From positions 744,001 through 808,000 of the forward strand of contig NC_013037.1 in NCBI RefSeq assembly GCF_000023125.1: a DNA stretch of 64,000 bases, read 5' to 3'. Both the position numbers and the translations under genes were made by a program. The notes under the pieces were generated by a model. The model saw only the letters and a list, made by a program, of their open reading frames with translations. It searched no databases and was not told the origin of the DNA. The DNA comes from Dyadobacter fermentans DSM 18053 (GTDB lineage Bacteria; Bacteroidota; Bacteroidia; Cytophagales; Spirosomataceae). This document shows positions 18,324-27,881 of this stretch, in pieces (the stretch's first letter is position 1; each line of letters begins with the position of its first letter).

Positions 18324-21300
18324 TCAGGGTACTTTGGCATCGGTAACTGTCAGGATTCCCTGCATTACCCGCCAATGCCCCGGGAAGGAGCAGATGAACG
18401 GGTACTCGCCCGGCTCGGCGGGTGCTTTGAATTCCAGCCGGAAGCTCTTGCCCGCATTTACAAGCGGTGTCGCGAAGAGCACGTCGGGTGTGGCAGGTAC
18501 GAAGTTTCGCTCGAAGCCGTCTTTTAAAGTCGCCATGGCGTCGGCTGCTTCGCCTACTTTTTCGGCAGTGCCTGGCTTCACGATCACGACATTATGGGGC
18601 ATGAGATCGGGGTTTTCGAACACCAGCGTTACGGCCCTGCCAGCCGGGACGGTGAGCGCTTTTTTGTCAAAAGCCATTTTAGCCTCCACAGCCACGAGCC
18701 GGACCTCGATCGTTCCCATGCTTTCGAGAAGGGCCAGCACCTCCTTCCTGTTCTTCTCCGGCACGGCATTCAGCATGCCTTTCATCGTGGTGACGGCCTT
18801 TGCAAATGCCTTTGAATTTTGCACGGATGCCGGCACATCTTTCAACGACGCCACCAGTGCTTTGGCCGGCTGCGTTTTGGCTTCATTCTCTATCGTCATT
18901 TTCAGAAGCAAAGGATAGGCAATTTCCGGCGCGCGTGGCGCGAGTTGCCGTACTTGCCGGAAAAATGATGCTTTCAAGTCCGCATCGGGTAGCATTGAAA
19001 TGCCGGTTAAGTAGGCGGCTGTTTTTCCTTCCGCAGTTTTTTCCAGCGATTGCACCGGCTGACGGGCGGAAATTAATGCGGCAAAACCGGTCGCTTGCAT
19101 GATCAGGCTCGTGTCGGCGTGAACGAGCCGTGTCAGTTCAGCCTGGTTCTGCTTTAATTCCGATGGGCCCGAGGCGAGCAGGAGCTTGATCAGTTCCTGC
19201 TGGGCCGGGCTTTGCCGGTTGGGTTTTCTGCTTTGCTCTTCCTCACGAATGGCGGTCAGGAGCACATTAACCTTGCCGGTATGCTGCATTTTGGCGAGGC
19301 GGCTGAGGGCTTCCGTTTTTTTGGCGGCATCCGTGTCCGGTCGGGCGAGTAGGGCCGTGAGCACGTCCGCAGTTTGCGGAAAGGCGGCGAGCTCACCGGC
19401 ATTGGCAAGTTTAAGCAGGTAGCGCCGGGCTTGTTTGGTATTGTTTCCAAAGGTCTGCCCCTTCTTCATTCCCGAGAGCCAGATCGGTTTCAGGAAACGG
19501 AAAGTTTCGTGCATGGCGTAATCCATGTAATAGTCGCCTGGATATTGGAAGATATCCGTAGCCGCGGCAACGGCCGCTTCCGAATTGAAAAAGCTAAGGG
19601 CTACCATCGCCTCAATGCGCACGCGGGGCGATTCGTCGTTCAGCCGGGCACGCATCAGTTCCAGTGCGCCGGGAACGCGGTCGCGCCAGTAGCGCAGCAC
19701 TTTCGTGGCCGCCGCGCGCGCCTGCGGTTCTTTGGTATGGAGCAACGTTTTCAAAATGGCCGGCTCGGGCGCATTGAAATCCTGGTAGAGCCATAAGCCT
19801 TCGAGCAGATGATGCTCATATTGCGGATCGTTCTTGTCCAGCGCGGCTACCCATTTTTTCAGCTCCTGCAGTACTTCCGCATCCGGCTTTTCACGGATTT
19901 GCGCACGCGAGCGGTACCTGAAACGGTCCTCGTAAGCTTTGAGATTATCCAGCAGCTGCGGCACCGTTTGCCGCGATACGTCGACTACTTTCAGCGCCGG
20001 TTTGCCCTTGTAGGTAATGCGCCACACGCGGCCGTGCGATTTGTCGCGGGCAGGGTCGCGCGGCGGGTTTTCGCCGTGCGAGATCAGCGGATTGTACCAA
20101 TCGACAATGTATAATCCACCATCGGGGCCGAACTCAATGTCGATCGGGCGGAAATTCGGGTCTTCCGATTGCAGGATCGCCTCCACTTCCTTGCTGCCGA
20201 TGCCCGAGCCGTGCGGGATGATCCGGTGCTGCTTGGTACCCTGGAAGCCGATGTTGTTGTTGACGAGGAAATTGCCTTGTACATCATCCGGAAATTGCCT
20301 GCTCGAAACGATTTCGATACCTGCCGTGGGCCTGACGCGCGTTTCGGTGAACATGTCAATGCGCGGATGTTTGTCGGGATAGGTGACGTTGCCGGTCATG
20401 GGCGGGGCAAAATAGTTGGAGCCGTCGGACGCGTCGCCGATGAGGTGCATGCCCCATTTATCAAAAATACTTCCCCAGGGATTGTAATAAGGATACGAAA
20501 TGTAATGCGTCAGCTTCGCCGTGCGCGGCTCGTAGCGGTACGTTGCGCCCGCATAGGAGCGAATGGGGCCGTAGGGCGTTTCTACCTGCGTGTTCAGAAA
20601 CGTGCCCTCATTAAAATACAATGCACCATCCTGCCCGAAGGTGAATGCGTGTGTGGCGTGGTGGCTATCTTCCGAGCCGAAACCGGTTAGTACTACTTCC
20701 CGGACATCGGCTTTGCCGTCGCCGTCGGTGTCTTTCAAGAAGAGAATGTCCGGCTCCTGCGACACGTAAACGCCGCCGTCGCCAAATTCGAAACCCAGCG
20801 GGAGATAAAGGTCGTCGGCAAAAACGGTGTGTTTGTCGGCCTTACCGTCGGCGTCGGTGTCTTCCAGGATCACAATTTTGTCGTGCACCGGAATTCCGGG
20901 AAAGTACTGCGGGTAGGTAGGCATCGTCGCGACCCAGAGGCGTCCACGGGCGTCGAAGTTCATCGCAACGGGTTTTTCGATCGGGAAATCCTGCTCGGAC
21001 GCGAACAGGTTGATCTGATAGCCCTCGGGTAATTTGAACCTATCGGTCGTGGCGGGCCACATTTTTTCGTGATGGGCGTGTGCGGCTGCTTTGGCTGATT
21101 CGCCTTGCCGGCCGGTCATCGGGACGTTGGGTGTGAGCGTGGGGTCCGCCGGTTTTCCACGCCGGTCCACGATGTCGATGGCCTTGGGAAATGCCGCGAC
21201 GTCGTTGCTTTTGCCCATTTCCCAAATCACCGAGTCGAGCGAAGCCGTCATCTGGTTCAGCTTCCGGAGCTCTGGCGGGAATGCGATCACCCCGAAAGGC

Positions 21301-22244
21301 TCTCTTCGGCGGCCGTAAATGTATTCCCCATTCACCGCCCGCCAGCGGTAAGAGAAGTGGTCGTCTTTCATTTTCACAACCGACAGCAGCTTCCGGCTGT
21401 TGTCGCTGTTCCAATCGGGCATTTTTCCAAAACCCAGCGACTGCGCCATCCACCCGGCCGCCTCCTTGTAGCCTGCGTCCGTCAAATGAATGCCGTTGAT
21501 GGTCAGCTTTTGTCCGCCTTTTTGCATTCTGTCGCGGGAAGGTGTGAACAAGTCTATGAAAGACAGCCCTTTCGCGGAGGCGGTTTTCTGCATTGTTTCG
21601 GTGTACAATTCCAGGTCCCTGTTGTGCTCCGCGGGGTTGGGAAAATGCCCGCCGAGCGCCTCATGTGCGATGGGCGACACCAGCACGAGGGTAGGGGCCG
21701 ACATTCCGTTGTAGCGGTTGTTTTGCAGGTTTTGAATAAATGCTCGCAGGTCTTTTTCGAACTGCGGCAGGCCCGCAGCGCCTTTAAAGGCCTCATTCAT
21801 CCCGAAACAGAGGAAGATAATGTCCGCCTGCTGATCGTACAGGTCCTGGTTGAGGCCTTCGAAATTCAGCGCGACGGGCATCACGATCCGCTCGCCTTCG
21901 TGCGTGAAGCCCTGGAATTTTACCTCTTTCTGCCCCTCGGTAAGCCGCTTCGTTTTTTCTCCAAAACCGGGGAAATTCAGCGGCCGTGGCTGCAAGCCCA
22001 CTTCATCGCCGCTCCACCCCATATTCCGCAGGGTGAGCTCCCCGCCGGGGAAGTTCTTTTGAAGTAAGGTTTCGAAATAGCCGTAGTGACGCATCCGGTC
22101 GGCGAATGTGTTGCCCAGCAGGATGATGCGGTCGCCTTTTTTGGGGGCAAAGCCCGGGTTAGGCGCCTGTCCGCTGGAAGGGTTTATCCAAACGACCGAC
22201 AACATGACGGCGAGGAAGATGTGCTGCAATGTGGACTTGTTCAT
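18324..22244 (-). CDS. SGNH hydrolase / PVC-type dehydrogenase / HEAT / azurin-like fusion protein
   Basis: 1306 residues from MNKSTLQHIF, which gives a clean signal peptide; a 14-codon extension was dropped. Domain order: an SGNH/GDSL-like domain (about 30-290) with DRIILLGNTFADR replacing the usual G-D-S block and GIHLTDAGY as the C-terminal block; a six-bladed propeller of the PVC-type membrane-bound dehydrogenase class (about 395-780), starting GYQINLFASEQDFPIEKPVA; HEAT-like helices to about 1130; and a C-terminal cupredoxin whose copper ligands can be read as His1217, Cys1285, His1290 and Met1294. No CxxCH haem motif is present although related proteins often carry one. It may oxidise a sugar or alcohol with the copper domain as electron acceptor; this is inferred. 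Confidence 0.82.
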   Translation of the reverse strand: MNKSTLQHIFLAVMLSVVWINPSSGQAPNPGFAPKKGDRIILLGNTFADRMRHYGYFETLLQKNFPGGELTLRNMGWSGDEVGLQPRPLNFPGFGEKTKRLTEGQKEVKFQGFTHEGERIVMPVALNFEGLNQDLYDQQADIIFLCFGMNEAFKGAAGLPQFEKDLRAFIQNLQNNRYNGMSAPTLVLVSPIAHEALGGHFPNPAEHNRDLELYTETMQKTASAKGLSFIDLFTPSRDRMQKGGQKLTINGIHLTDAGYKEAAGWMAQSLGFGKMPDWNSDNSRKLLSVVKMKDDHFSYRWRAVNGEYIYGRRREPFGVIAFPPELRKLNQMTASLDSVIWEMGKSNDVAAFPKAIDIVDRRGKPADPTLTPNVPMTGRQGESAKAAAHAHHEKMWPATTDRFKLPEGYQINLFASEQDFPIEKPVAMNFDARGRLWVATMPTYPQYFPGIPVHDKIVILEDTDADGKADKHTVFADDLYLPLGFEFGDGGVYVSQEPDILFLKDTDGDGKADVREVVLTGFGSEDSHHATHAFTFGQDGALYFNEGTFLNTQVETPYGPIRSYAGATYRYEPRTAKLTHYISYPYYNPWGSIFDKWGMHLIGDASDGSNYFAPPMTGNVTYPDKHPRIDMFTETRVRPTAGIEIVSSRQFPDDVQGNFLVNNNIGFQGTKQHRIIPHGSGIGSKEVEAILQSEDPNFRPIDIEFGPDGGLYIVDWYNPLISHGENPPRDPARDKSHGRVWRITYKGKPALKVVDVSRQTVPQLLDNLKAYEDRFRYRSRAQIREKPDAEVLQELKKWVAALDKNDPQYEHHLLEGLWLYQDFNAPEPAILKTLLHTKEPQARAAATKVLRYWRDRVPGALELMRARLNDESPRVRIEAMVALSFFNSEAAVAAATDIFQYPGDYYMDYAMHETFRFLKPIWLSGMKKGQTFGNNTKQARRYLLKLANAGELAAFPQTADVLTALLARPDTDAAKKTEALSRLAKMQHTGKVNVLLTAIREEEQSRKPNRQSPAQQELIKLLLASGPSELKQNQAELTRLVHADTSLIMQATGFAALISARQPVQSLEKTAEGKTAAYLTGISMLPDADLKASFFRQVRQLAPRAPEIAYPLLLKMTIENEAKTQPAKALVASLKDVPASVQNSKAFAKAVTTMKGMLNAVPEKNRKEVLALLESMGTIEVRLVAVEAKMAFDKKALTVPAGRAVTLVFENPDLMPHNVVIVKPGTAEKVGEAADAMATLKDGFERNFVPATPDVLFATPLVNAGKSFRLEFKAPAEPGEYPFICSFPGHWRVMQGILTVTDAKVP

Positions 22245-22355
22245 TGGAGCTGCGATAAAGTCTTGGTTGCTCAACGAAGTCACCACGTGAAGATTTCTAC
22301 TCGGAAGGCAACCATTTGCCGCAGCGGGGAGTCATGACATTAAAATCTGCAAATT

Positions 22356-22772
22356 ATGAAGAAGATATTGCTATTTGTTTTCGCATTGATTGCATTCAGT
22401 CGATGCTCGGAAAATGATCCGGAGGCGATTGCGGAGCTCAGTCCGGTCGTAGGAAAATGGCGTTTGACGGCCTACGGCGCTGGCGATTCGCTGATCTTCG
22501 TTTCTACCGTTCAGTCCCAGGTAACAATCATCCGGCCCGATGGCATCATGGTCGACGAAGAAGGCGTGCAGGGCTGCTGCCCGCCCACCAGGTATTTGTT
22601 CAACGGCGTCGAGATCACGCCCAAGCCCGCGGCGCCGGTAAAGTCGGCCGATTGCAGCCTGGTGTTGTGCGCTCCATGCGGTGAAATGACAATTACCACC
22701 CCAATGTCCGACCCGGACGTAATGGTGATCGAATGCGACGGGCGGAGCATGTGGTATAAGCGCGAGCAATAG
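22356..22772 (+). CDS. Small lipoprotein of unknown function
   Basis: 138 residues. The N-terminus MKKILLFVFALIAFSRC is a lipoprotein signal with Cys17. The mature part starts with acidic residues, then VVGKWRLTAYG, a phrase typical of lipocalin-like small lipoproteins in Bacteroidota. Several Cys residues (two in GCCPPTR and others in DCSLVLCAPCGE and IECDG) could form disulphides. No enzymatic motif is seen. It is probably anchored in the outer membrane facing the periplasm. Confidence 0.7.
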   Translation: MKKILLFVFALIAFSRCSENDPEAIAELSPVVGKWRLTAYGAGDSLIFVSTVQSQVTIIRPDGIMVDEEGVQGCCPPTRYLFNGVEITPKPAAPVKSADCSLVLCAPCGEMTITTPMSDPDVMVIECDGRSMWYKREQ

Positions 22773-22803
22773 GGCCAGCTCATGCCGCCGCCGATCTGTT
22801 CGC

Positions 22804-22854
22804 GTTTGAACACGCGGCCGTTCGTTTCTGAACACGCAAAAAATATCAGAAACG
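22804..22854. promoter_or_regulatory. Direct and inverted repeats upstream of the FtsX-type permease
   Basis: GTTTGAACACGC at 22804-22815 is repeated as GTTTCTGAACACGC at 22824-22837. The second copy is also half of a perfect 9-bp inverted repeat, CGTTTCTGA (22823-22831) and TCAGAAACG (22846-22854), with 14 bases between the arms. The set ends 117 bases before the permease start. No T-run follows, so a regulator-binding site is more likely than a terminator. Confidence 0.4.
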
Positions 22855-22971
22855 CTAATACGGGTGATGGGAATGTGATTGGGCATTCGGCCTGCTATTT
22901 GCTGTGAAAGGCAATAGCGGAGCTCTTTCCGGCTGCCTATCCTACAACCCATCGCTCAAACCCGGTTGCTT

Positions 22972-25353
22972 ATGATCAGAAATTACCTTCAAATCGCGTG
23001 GCGTAACCTTACCAAGAATACCGTTTTTTCGGCCATTAATCTGATTGGCCTTTCCATGGGGATGGCTACTGCCATTTTGCTTGGGTTATGGTTATGGGAT
23101 GAGTTGTCTTTTAACCGGTACCACCAGCACTACGGCCGGCTCGCGCGCGTGATGCAGCATCAGACCGCGAACGGGCAAACGTTCACCAGCACCGCCACCC
23201 CGCTTCCGCTGCGGAATGCATTGGCGCATGATTTTGGGGGTGATTTCAGTCACATCGCATTGTCTTCGTGGACCGAAGACCATATCCTGGCCTACGGCGG
23301 CAACCAGTTCACCAGAAAGGGAAATTGTGTGGAGGCGCATTTCCCGGCGATGATGTCGCTGAAAATGCTCCGCGGGACGTCCAAAACCCTGGACGACCCG
23401 ACGTCCGTTATACTTTCGGAATCGGTGGCGCGGGCGCTGTTCGGGGGCGCGGAGCCGATCAATAAGGTGATAAAGGTGGACAATAAGCACCATTTCAAGG
23501 TCACCGGGGTGTACGAAGACCTGCCTTACAGCACGGAGTTCCGTGACGTTTCATTTATGCTGCCATGGAATTTTTTCCTGGAAACCACCCCGTGGGTCAA
23601 GCGGTCGGAAACGAACTGGGGTAATAATTCCTTCCAACTATTCGCAGAAATCGCCCCTGGCGCCACTTTCGAAGGGCTTTCTGCCAAAATAGAAAACATC
23701 AAAGCGCGCCACGCGCCGGATGAGGCACGGCTCGATCCGAGGATCTTTTTGCACCCTATGAGCCGCTGGCACCTGCATTCGGAATGGGAAAATGGCGTGG
23801 CCGTTCGGGGGCGTATCCAGTTTGTATGGCTTTTTGGCATGATAGGCGCATTTGTGCTGCTGCTCGCTTGCATTAACTTCATGAACCTCTCCACGGCCCG
23901 TTCGGAGCGGAGGGCGAAGGAAGTGGGCGTGCGGAAGGCGGTCGGTTCGGGGCGCCGGCAGCTCATTGCCCAGTTTCTTCTGGAATCGGTATTAATGGCG
24001 GTGCTGGCGTGCATTTCGGCGCTGGTGCTGGCGAATCTGCTGCTGCCGGTCTTTAACAACATTGCCGACAAGCGCATTGCATTCCCGTGGTCGAGCGGTG
24101 TGAGCTGGGCGGTGGCGCTGGGTTTTACCTTGCTCACAGGACTTCTGGCAGGCAGCTATCCGGCATTGTTTTTGTCGAAATTCAATCCCGTAAAAGTACT
24201 CAAAGGAGCAGTCTATGGCGGAAAAGCGGCTGTTTTGCCGCGGCAAATACTGGTGGTGACGCAGTTCACTATTTCGATCACTTTCATCATCGGCACGCTG
24301 GTAGTGCTCCGGCAAATACAGCACGCCAAAGACCGGCCAACGGGTTTCCAGCGCGCAGGCCTTGTTTCGATTCCCCTCAACACCCACGAGCTTCGGAATA
24401 ATTATGATGTGCTCAGGGAAGAATTGCTGCAAACAGGTGCCGTGTCCGACATTTCGGAAACATCTTCGCCCGTGGATGAGGTGTGGAGCAACGATGCAAG
24501 TTTCAGCTGGCCGGGTAAGGACCCGAATCTCGTAGGCGACTTTGGAACCGTCGGGATCACGCACGAATATGGGAAAACGGTAGGCTGGCGCTTCACGCAG
24601 GGGCGCGACTTTTCCCGCCGCTTTGCCACCGATTCCCTCGCGATCGTACTCAATGAAAGCGCTGCCGAATTTATAGGCATTAAAAAGCCCGTGGGTATGA
24701 ATATCCAGTGGAATGGTGAGCATTACACTGTCGTAGGCGTGATCGCCGATGTGATCGCAGGATCGCCGTTTACGCCGGCGCGGCCAACGGTGTACGTGCT
24801 CAGGCAGGATTGGGCGGATTTTATTTACATAAAACTCAGCCCCGAAAAAAATCCCGGACAGATACTTTCCGCGATCGAACCCATTTTCCGGAAACACAGC
24901 CCCGGCAGCCCGTTTGAATACAAGTTCGCCGATGACGAGTACGACCGCAAGTTCCGGGCCGAAGAGCGGATCGGGCAGCTCGCGGGGATATTCACGACGC
25001 TGGCGATCCTGATCAGTTGCCTTGGCCTGTTCGGTTTGGTGTCTTTTCTGGCGGAGCAGCGGCGCAAGGAAATCGGTATCCGCAAAGTGCTCGGCGCGTC
25101 GGTGGCGAGCGTTTGGGCACTGCTTTCAAGGGATTTTGTCGTTCTGGTCGTGGTCGCTTCCTTGCTCGCGGTGCCTGTTTCCTACTATGTTTTAAGTGGC
25201 TGGCTCGAAAATTACGCTTATCGAACGGAGCTGTCGTGGTGGATTTTCGCTTTGGGTATCGTAAGTGCCCTTGTGATAACGCTCTGTACAGTGGGATTCC
25301 AGGCGATCAAGGTCGCATTACTGAATCCCGTTAAAACTTTACGCAGCGAATAG
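22972..25353 (+). CDS. FtsX/MacB-type ABC transporter permease
   Basis: 793 residues from MIRNYLQIAWRNL, the usual start of this Bacteroidota family; a frame extension of two codons begins with TTG. The N-terminal membrane helix (about 20-43) is followed by a MacB-like periplasmic core domain to about 275, three FtsX helices with ERRAKEVGVRKAVGSGRRQLIAQF, a second periplasmic domain, and a last FtsX unit with EQRRKEIGIRKVLGASV. It is thus the duplicated-FtsX form, about 800 residues. No ATPase or HlyD partner is adjacent, as is common for these orphan permeases. Export of peptides, lipids or drugs is possible. It is convergent with the eCIS block, eight bases apart. Confidence 0.9.
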   Translation: MIRNYLQIAWRNLTKNTVFSAINLIGLSMGMATAILLGLWLWDELSFNRYHQHYGRLARVMQHQTANGQTFTSTATPLPLRNALAHDFGGDFSHIALSSWTEDHILAYGGNQFTRKGNCVEAHFPAMMSLKMLRGTSKTLDDPTSVILSESVARALFGGAEPINKVIKVDNKHHFKVTGVYEDLPYSTEFRDVSFMLPWNFFLETTPWVKRSETNWGNNSFQLFAEIAPGATFEGLSAKIENIKARHAPDEARLDPRIFLHPMSRWHLHSEWENGVAVRGRIQFVWLFGMIGAFVLLLACINFMNLSTARSERRAKEVGVRKAVGSGRRQLIAQFLLESVLMAVLACISALVLANLLLPVFNNIADKRIAFPWSSGVSWAVALGFTLLTGLLAGSYPALFLSKFNPVKVLKGAVYGGKAAVLPRQILVVTQFTISITFIIGTLVVLRQIQHAKDRPTGFQRAGLVSIPLNTHELRNNYDVLREELLQTGAVSDISETSSPVDEVWSNDASFSWPGKDPNLVGDFGTVGITHEYGKTVGWRFTQGRDFSRRFATDSLAIVLNESAAEFIGIKKPVGMNIQWNGEHYTVVGVIADVIAGSPFTPARPTVYVLRQDWADFIYIKLSPEKNPGQILSAIEPIFRKHSPGSPFEYKFADDEYDRKFRAEERIGQLAGIFTTLAILISCLGLFGLVSFLAEQRRKEIGIRKVLGASVASVWALLSRDFVVLVVVASLLAVPVSYYVLSGWLENYAYRTELSWWIFALGIVSALVITLCTVGFQAIKVALLNPVKTLRSE

Positions 25354-25361
25354 CGGCGGTC

Positions 25362-26690
25362 TTAAATCGCAATTCCTTCCTTTTCATATTCCGCCCGGAT
25401 CGATTGGTACAGCAGGTCGTCTGTAATGATGGTCGTGTTTTGGTGCAGCGCCGTAAGGCAGGCCCTTTGCGTGACATTCATGATCGTCGAGCCGGTAAGG
25501 TCAAATTTTCGGGCAACTTCCGGCAGGTCTGCTTCCATTTGGATTTGTTTGGGAAATGCTTTTTGCCAAAGCAGCAATCGCTCGTCGGCGGTTGGTTTTG
25601 GGAAAAATACGATGGAGTTGAAACGCCTTAGAAATGCGTCGTCCATATTGCTTTTGAGATTGCTGGCCAGGATCACCACGCCGGGGTAAGTCTCGATGCG
25701 CTGCAACAGGAATGATACTTCCTGGTTGGCATATTTGTCGTGCGCGTCGCGGACGTTCGTACGCTTGCCAAAAACGGCATCCGCTTCGTCGAAAAAGAGA
25801 ATCCAGTCCTTGTTTTGCGCTTTATCAAATATTTTAGACAGGTTTTTTTCCGTCTCTCCAATGTACTTCGAGATGATTTTCGACAGGTCGATTCGGAAAA
25901 CATCCCGCTCTGCATACTTCCCGATCAGCGTCGCGGTGAGCGTTTTGCCCGTGCCCGGAGGGCCGTGGAAGAGCGCCCGGTAGCCCGGTTTGATTTTCTT
26001 CGCCATGCCCCATTCCTCCATCAGCGTGTGGTGGTGCCGGAGCCAGATTTCGATATCCCGGATCTGCCTTTTGGTGGATGGGCTTAGCACAAGGTCGTCC
26101 CATTCGCGTGCGGTACTGACGTACTCGGCGCCGAAATCGGTCGAAAACCGCGGCCTGGACACCTGGCCGGAGATCAGGTATTCAACGGTTTCCTCGTCCA
26201 GGATGAGTTTTCCGCTCATTTTCGGCTCGCCTTCTTTCATGTCCTCTACGCGCAGCATCCCGGATTTGGCCAGGTAGGCGTCGTTGCCGAGGAGCTGCTG
26301 GATGCGGAAGCGCTTGTCGAGGTCGTTGCCGGCCAGGATGAAAAGCGCCGTTTCGCCGGTAGGGATAATGCCGCGGTGGTTGGCGCCCTTCACGCCGCCA
26401 AACTCGACGAACTCGCCGCCTTCGGGAAAATACCGGCTGATGAGCGAGTTAAAAAAATGCGGCAGAAAGCTGGGGGCCAATGCAATGAGTACGATAATCA
26501 CTTCTTCATTTTTGGGTGTGTAGTCCTTAAAAATCCCGCTGATCGCCGGCGAGGATTTGATGGCTTCCAGACTTGCTTTTTCATAAAAAAACAGCGCGTC
26601 GTCTGCCGAATAGTTTTTCAAACGGTTTTCAATCAGTTGTGTCAGAAAATCGCTGATAGCGACGTGGATACTTTTTGTAGCAACAGACAT
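25362..26690 (-). CDS. AAA+ ATPase of the eCIS (Afp15-like)
   Basis: 442 residues from MSVATKSIHV, whose ATG lies one base after the stop of the preceding gene; a 28-codon extension overlapping that gene was rejected. The AAA+ module has Walker A GPPGTGKT at 243-250, Walker B ILFFDEAD at 297-304, sensor-1 Asn344 in ILASNLKSN and the paired arginines of LRRFNS at 355-356. The N-terminal 200 residues form the family's helical region. Every eCIS cluster carries such an ATPase, and in Afp-like systems it is needed for assembly or stability of the particle. It is the last gene of the block, next to the cargo genes, so a role in cargo handling is also possible. Confidence 0.93.
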   Translation of the reverse strand: MSVATKSIHVAISDFLTQLIENRLKNYSADDALFFYEKASLEAIKSSPAISGIFKDYTPKNEEVIIVLIALAPSFLPHFFNSLISRYFPEGGEFVEFGGVKGANHRGIIPTGETALFILAGNDLDKRFRIQQLLGNDAYLAKSGMLRVEDMKEGEPKMSGKLILDEETVEYLISGQVSRPRFSTDFGAEYVSTAREWDDLVLSPSTKRQIRDIEIWLRHHHTLMEEWGMAKKIKPGYRALFHGPPGTGKTLTATLIGKYAERDVFRIDLSKIISKYIGETEKNLSKIFDKAQNKDWILFFDEADAVFGKRTNVRDAHDKYANQEVSFLLQRIETYPGVVILASNLKSNMDDAFLRRFNSIVFFPKPTADERLLLWQKAFPKQIQMEADLPEVARKFDLTGSTIMNVTQRACLTALHQNTTIITDDLLYQSIRAEYEKEGIAI

Positions 26691-26691
26691 A

Positions 26692-27207
26692 TCACAATTT
26701 TTTTTGCCAAATGACCTTGATATTCTTTTCAATATTGCTTTCCTCTTCGTCGCCGGTGTATTCGGTGAAAACAACTTCGATGGCGGGCGTCACGGACGAA
26801 ACCTGGAAATAAGTAAACTGATCTACATGATCGCCGGACTTTTCGGTTTCGGTTTTACTTACACCGTATTTGGTCGTGAAATAGGATTTTAAACCGGAAA
26901 TCAATTCTTCAAATGCTTCAAAGGAAATATTATCGTCGAGCTCGTTATCGTATTCCAGAAGCAGGTTTATTTCCGCAATTTTTTGGTCTGAATCATCGAA
27001 ATAATAGACGTATTTATAGCTGAAAGATTTGTCATTCAATAACAAATGATAGCATTGGATGTTGTGCAACGGCGTATCGCTTTCATAACATTCGCTGCCC
27101 GCTTCGACTTTTTTTACATCGTCGATCCCGCTGTTGGAATCAAGTCCTTTAACGAGGCCGGAGCGGTCGTCTCCGAGGATATTTGTAATTAAGTCCGTGC
27201 TTTTCAT
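26692..27207 (-). CDS. Acidic protein of unknown function coupled to a DUF4157 gene
   Basis: 171 residues, strongly acidic, with Asp- and Glu-rich stretches (YEYDNELDD-like runs and TGDEEESNIEK near the C-terminus) and predicted alpha/beta content. No signal peptide or membrane helix is present. Its ATG overlaps the stop of the upstream DUF4157 gene by four bases (ATGA), so the two are translationally coupled, and the ATPase gene follows after one base. Small acidic proteins coupled to a putative cargo often act as immunity proteins, chaperones or loading factors, and its charge would suit the Lys-rich neighbour. No family was recognised. Base composition is more AT-rich than the structural genes. 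Confidence 0.7.
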   Translation of the reverse strand: MKSTDLITNILGDDRSGLVKGLDSNSGIDDVKKVEAGSECYESDTPLHNIQCYHLLLNDKSFSYKYVYYFDDSDQKIAEINLLLEYDNELDDNISFEAFEELISGLKSYFTTKYGVSKTETEKSGDHVDQFTYFQVSSVTPAIEVVFTEYTGDEEESNIEKNIKVIWQKKL

Positions 27208-27872
27208 TTCTGTTGCATTACGTGTGTTAATTCGTGCACCAGCAACTTTTTGCCTGCCGGCGTGGCCGGATTGTATTGCCCTGCGGCAAAATAGATATCG
27301 TTTCCATACGTAAATGCCAATGCGCCGAGCTCATCGGCCATTGCTGCCGATTCGGCATCGGTATGAATACGGACAGCGGAAAAATCCGAGCCCATTTTAC
27401 TGCTCAATTCATGGTTCAAATCATTAGGCAGGGCAAATCCTTTGCCTTTGTTCGCAGCCAGTCTGGCTTCGAGGTCGGCGGATGCCTGCTTGCCGTCCGA
27501 ATCTTTCTTACGAATAGTGCCATTTTCTTTCAGGCTTATTCGTTTGTTTTTCAGTTTTTCTTCATCTTTTTTATCCTTATCATCTTTTTTCTGAACCTGT
27601 TTTTCGTCATCCTTTTTGTCCTCCATTTTCTGAACCGCCTTTTCTTCTTCTTTCGAATCTTTCTTCTGTGCCTTTTCGTCTTCCAGTTTCTTATTCTGCT
27701 GCTGCATCTGGTCTTTCTTTTCGTCGTCTTTTTTTACGCCGCCTTCGCTTTCTTTTCGCTGAATGGATTTGGCAAAAAATGAATTTCCGTGATCAGCAGA
27801 CTTTGCGGACGGTTCGATAAACGGTTTCTGATCCTTATTGGGATGCTGCGATTGTCTTGTGTAAATTTTCAT
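27204..27872 (-). CDS. Short DUF4157 (eCIS core domain) protein with a charged low-complexity region
   Basis: 222 residues. Residues about 39-124 are almost only Lys, Asp, Glu and Gln (repeated KKDDEKK-type runs), likely a single long charged helix or disordered linker. The C-terminal DUF4157 domain (about 145-222) contains the ALPNDLNHELSSKMGSDFSAV helix, IHTDAESAAMADELGALAFT, NDIYFAAGQYNP and ends with the metallopeptidase-like HELTHVMQQK (His213, Glu214, His217). The protein stops five residues after the second His, so the third zinc ligand of a full protease is lacking. DUF4157 marks proteins linked to eCIS, many of them cargo. It may be a cargo or a loading adaptor. Confidence 0.82.
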   Translation of the reverse strand: MKIYTRQSQHPNKDQKPFIEPSAKSADHGNSFFAKSIQRKESEGGVKKDDEKKDQMQQQNKKLEDEKAQKKDSKEEEKAVQKMEDKKDDEKQVQKKDDKDKKDEEKLKNKRISLKENGTIRKKDSDGKQASADLEARLAANKGKGFALPNDLNHELSSKMGSDFSAVRIHTDAESAAMADELGALAFTYGNDIYFAAGQYNPATPAGKKLLVHELTHVMQQK

Positions 27873-27881
27873 GTCTTTCTG

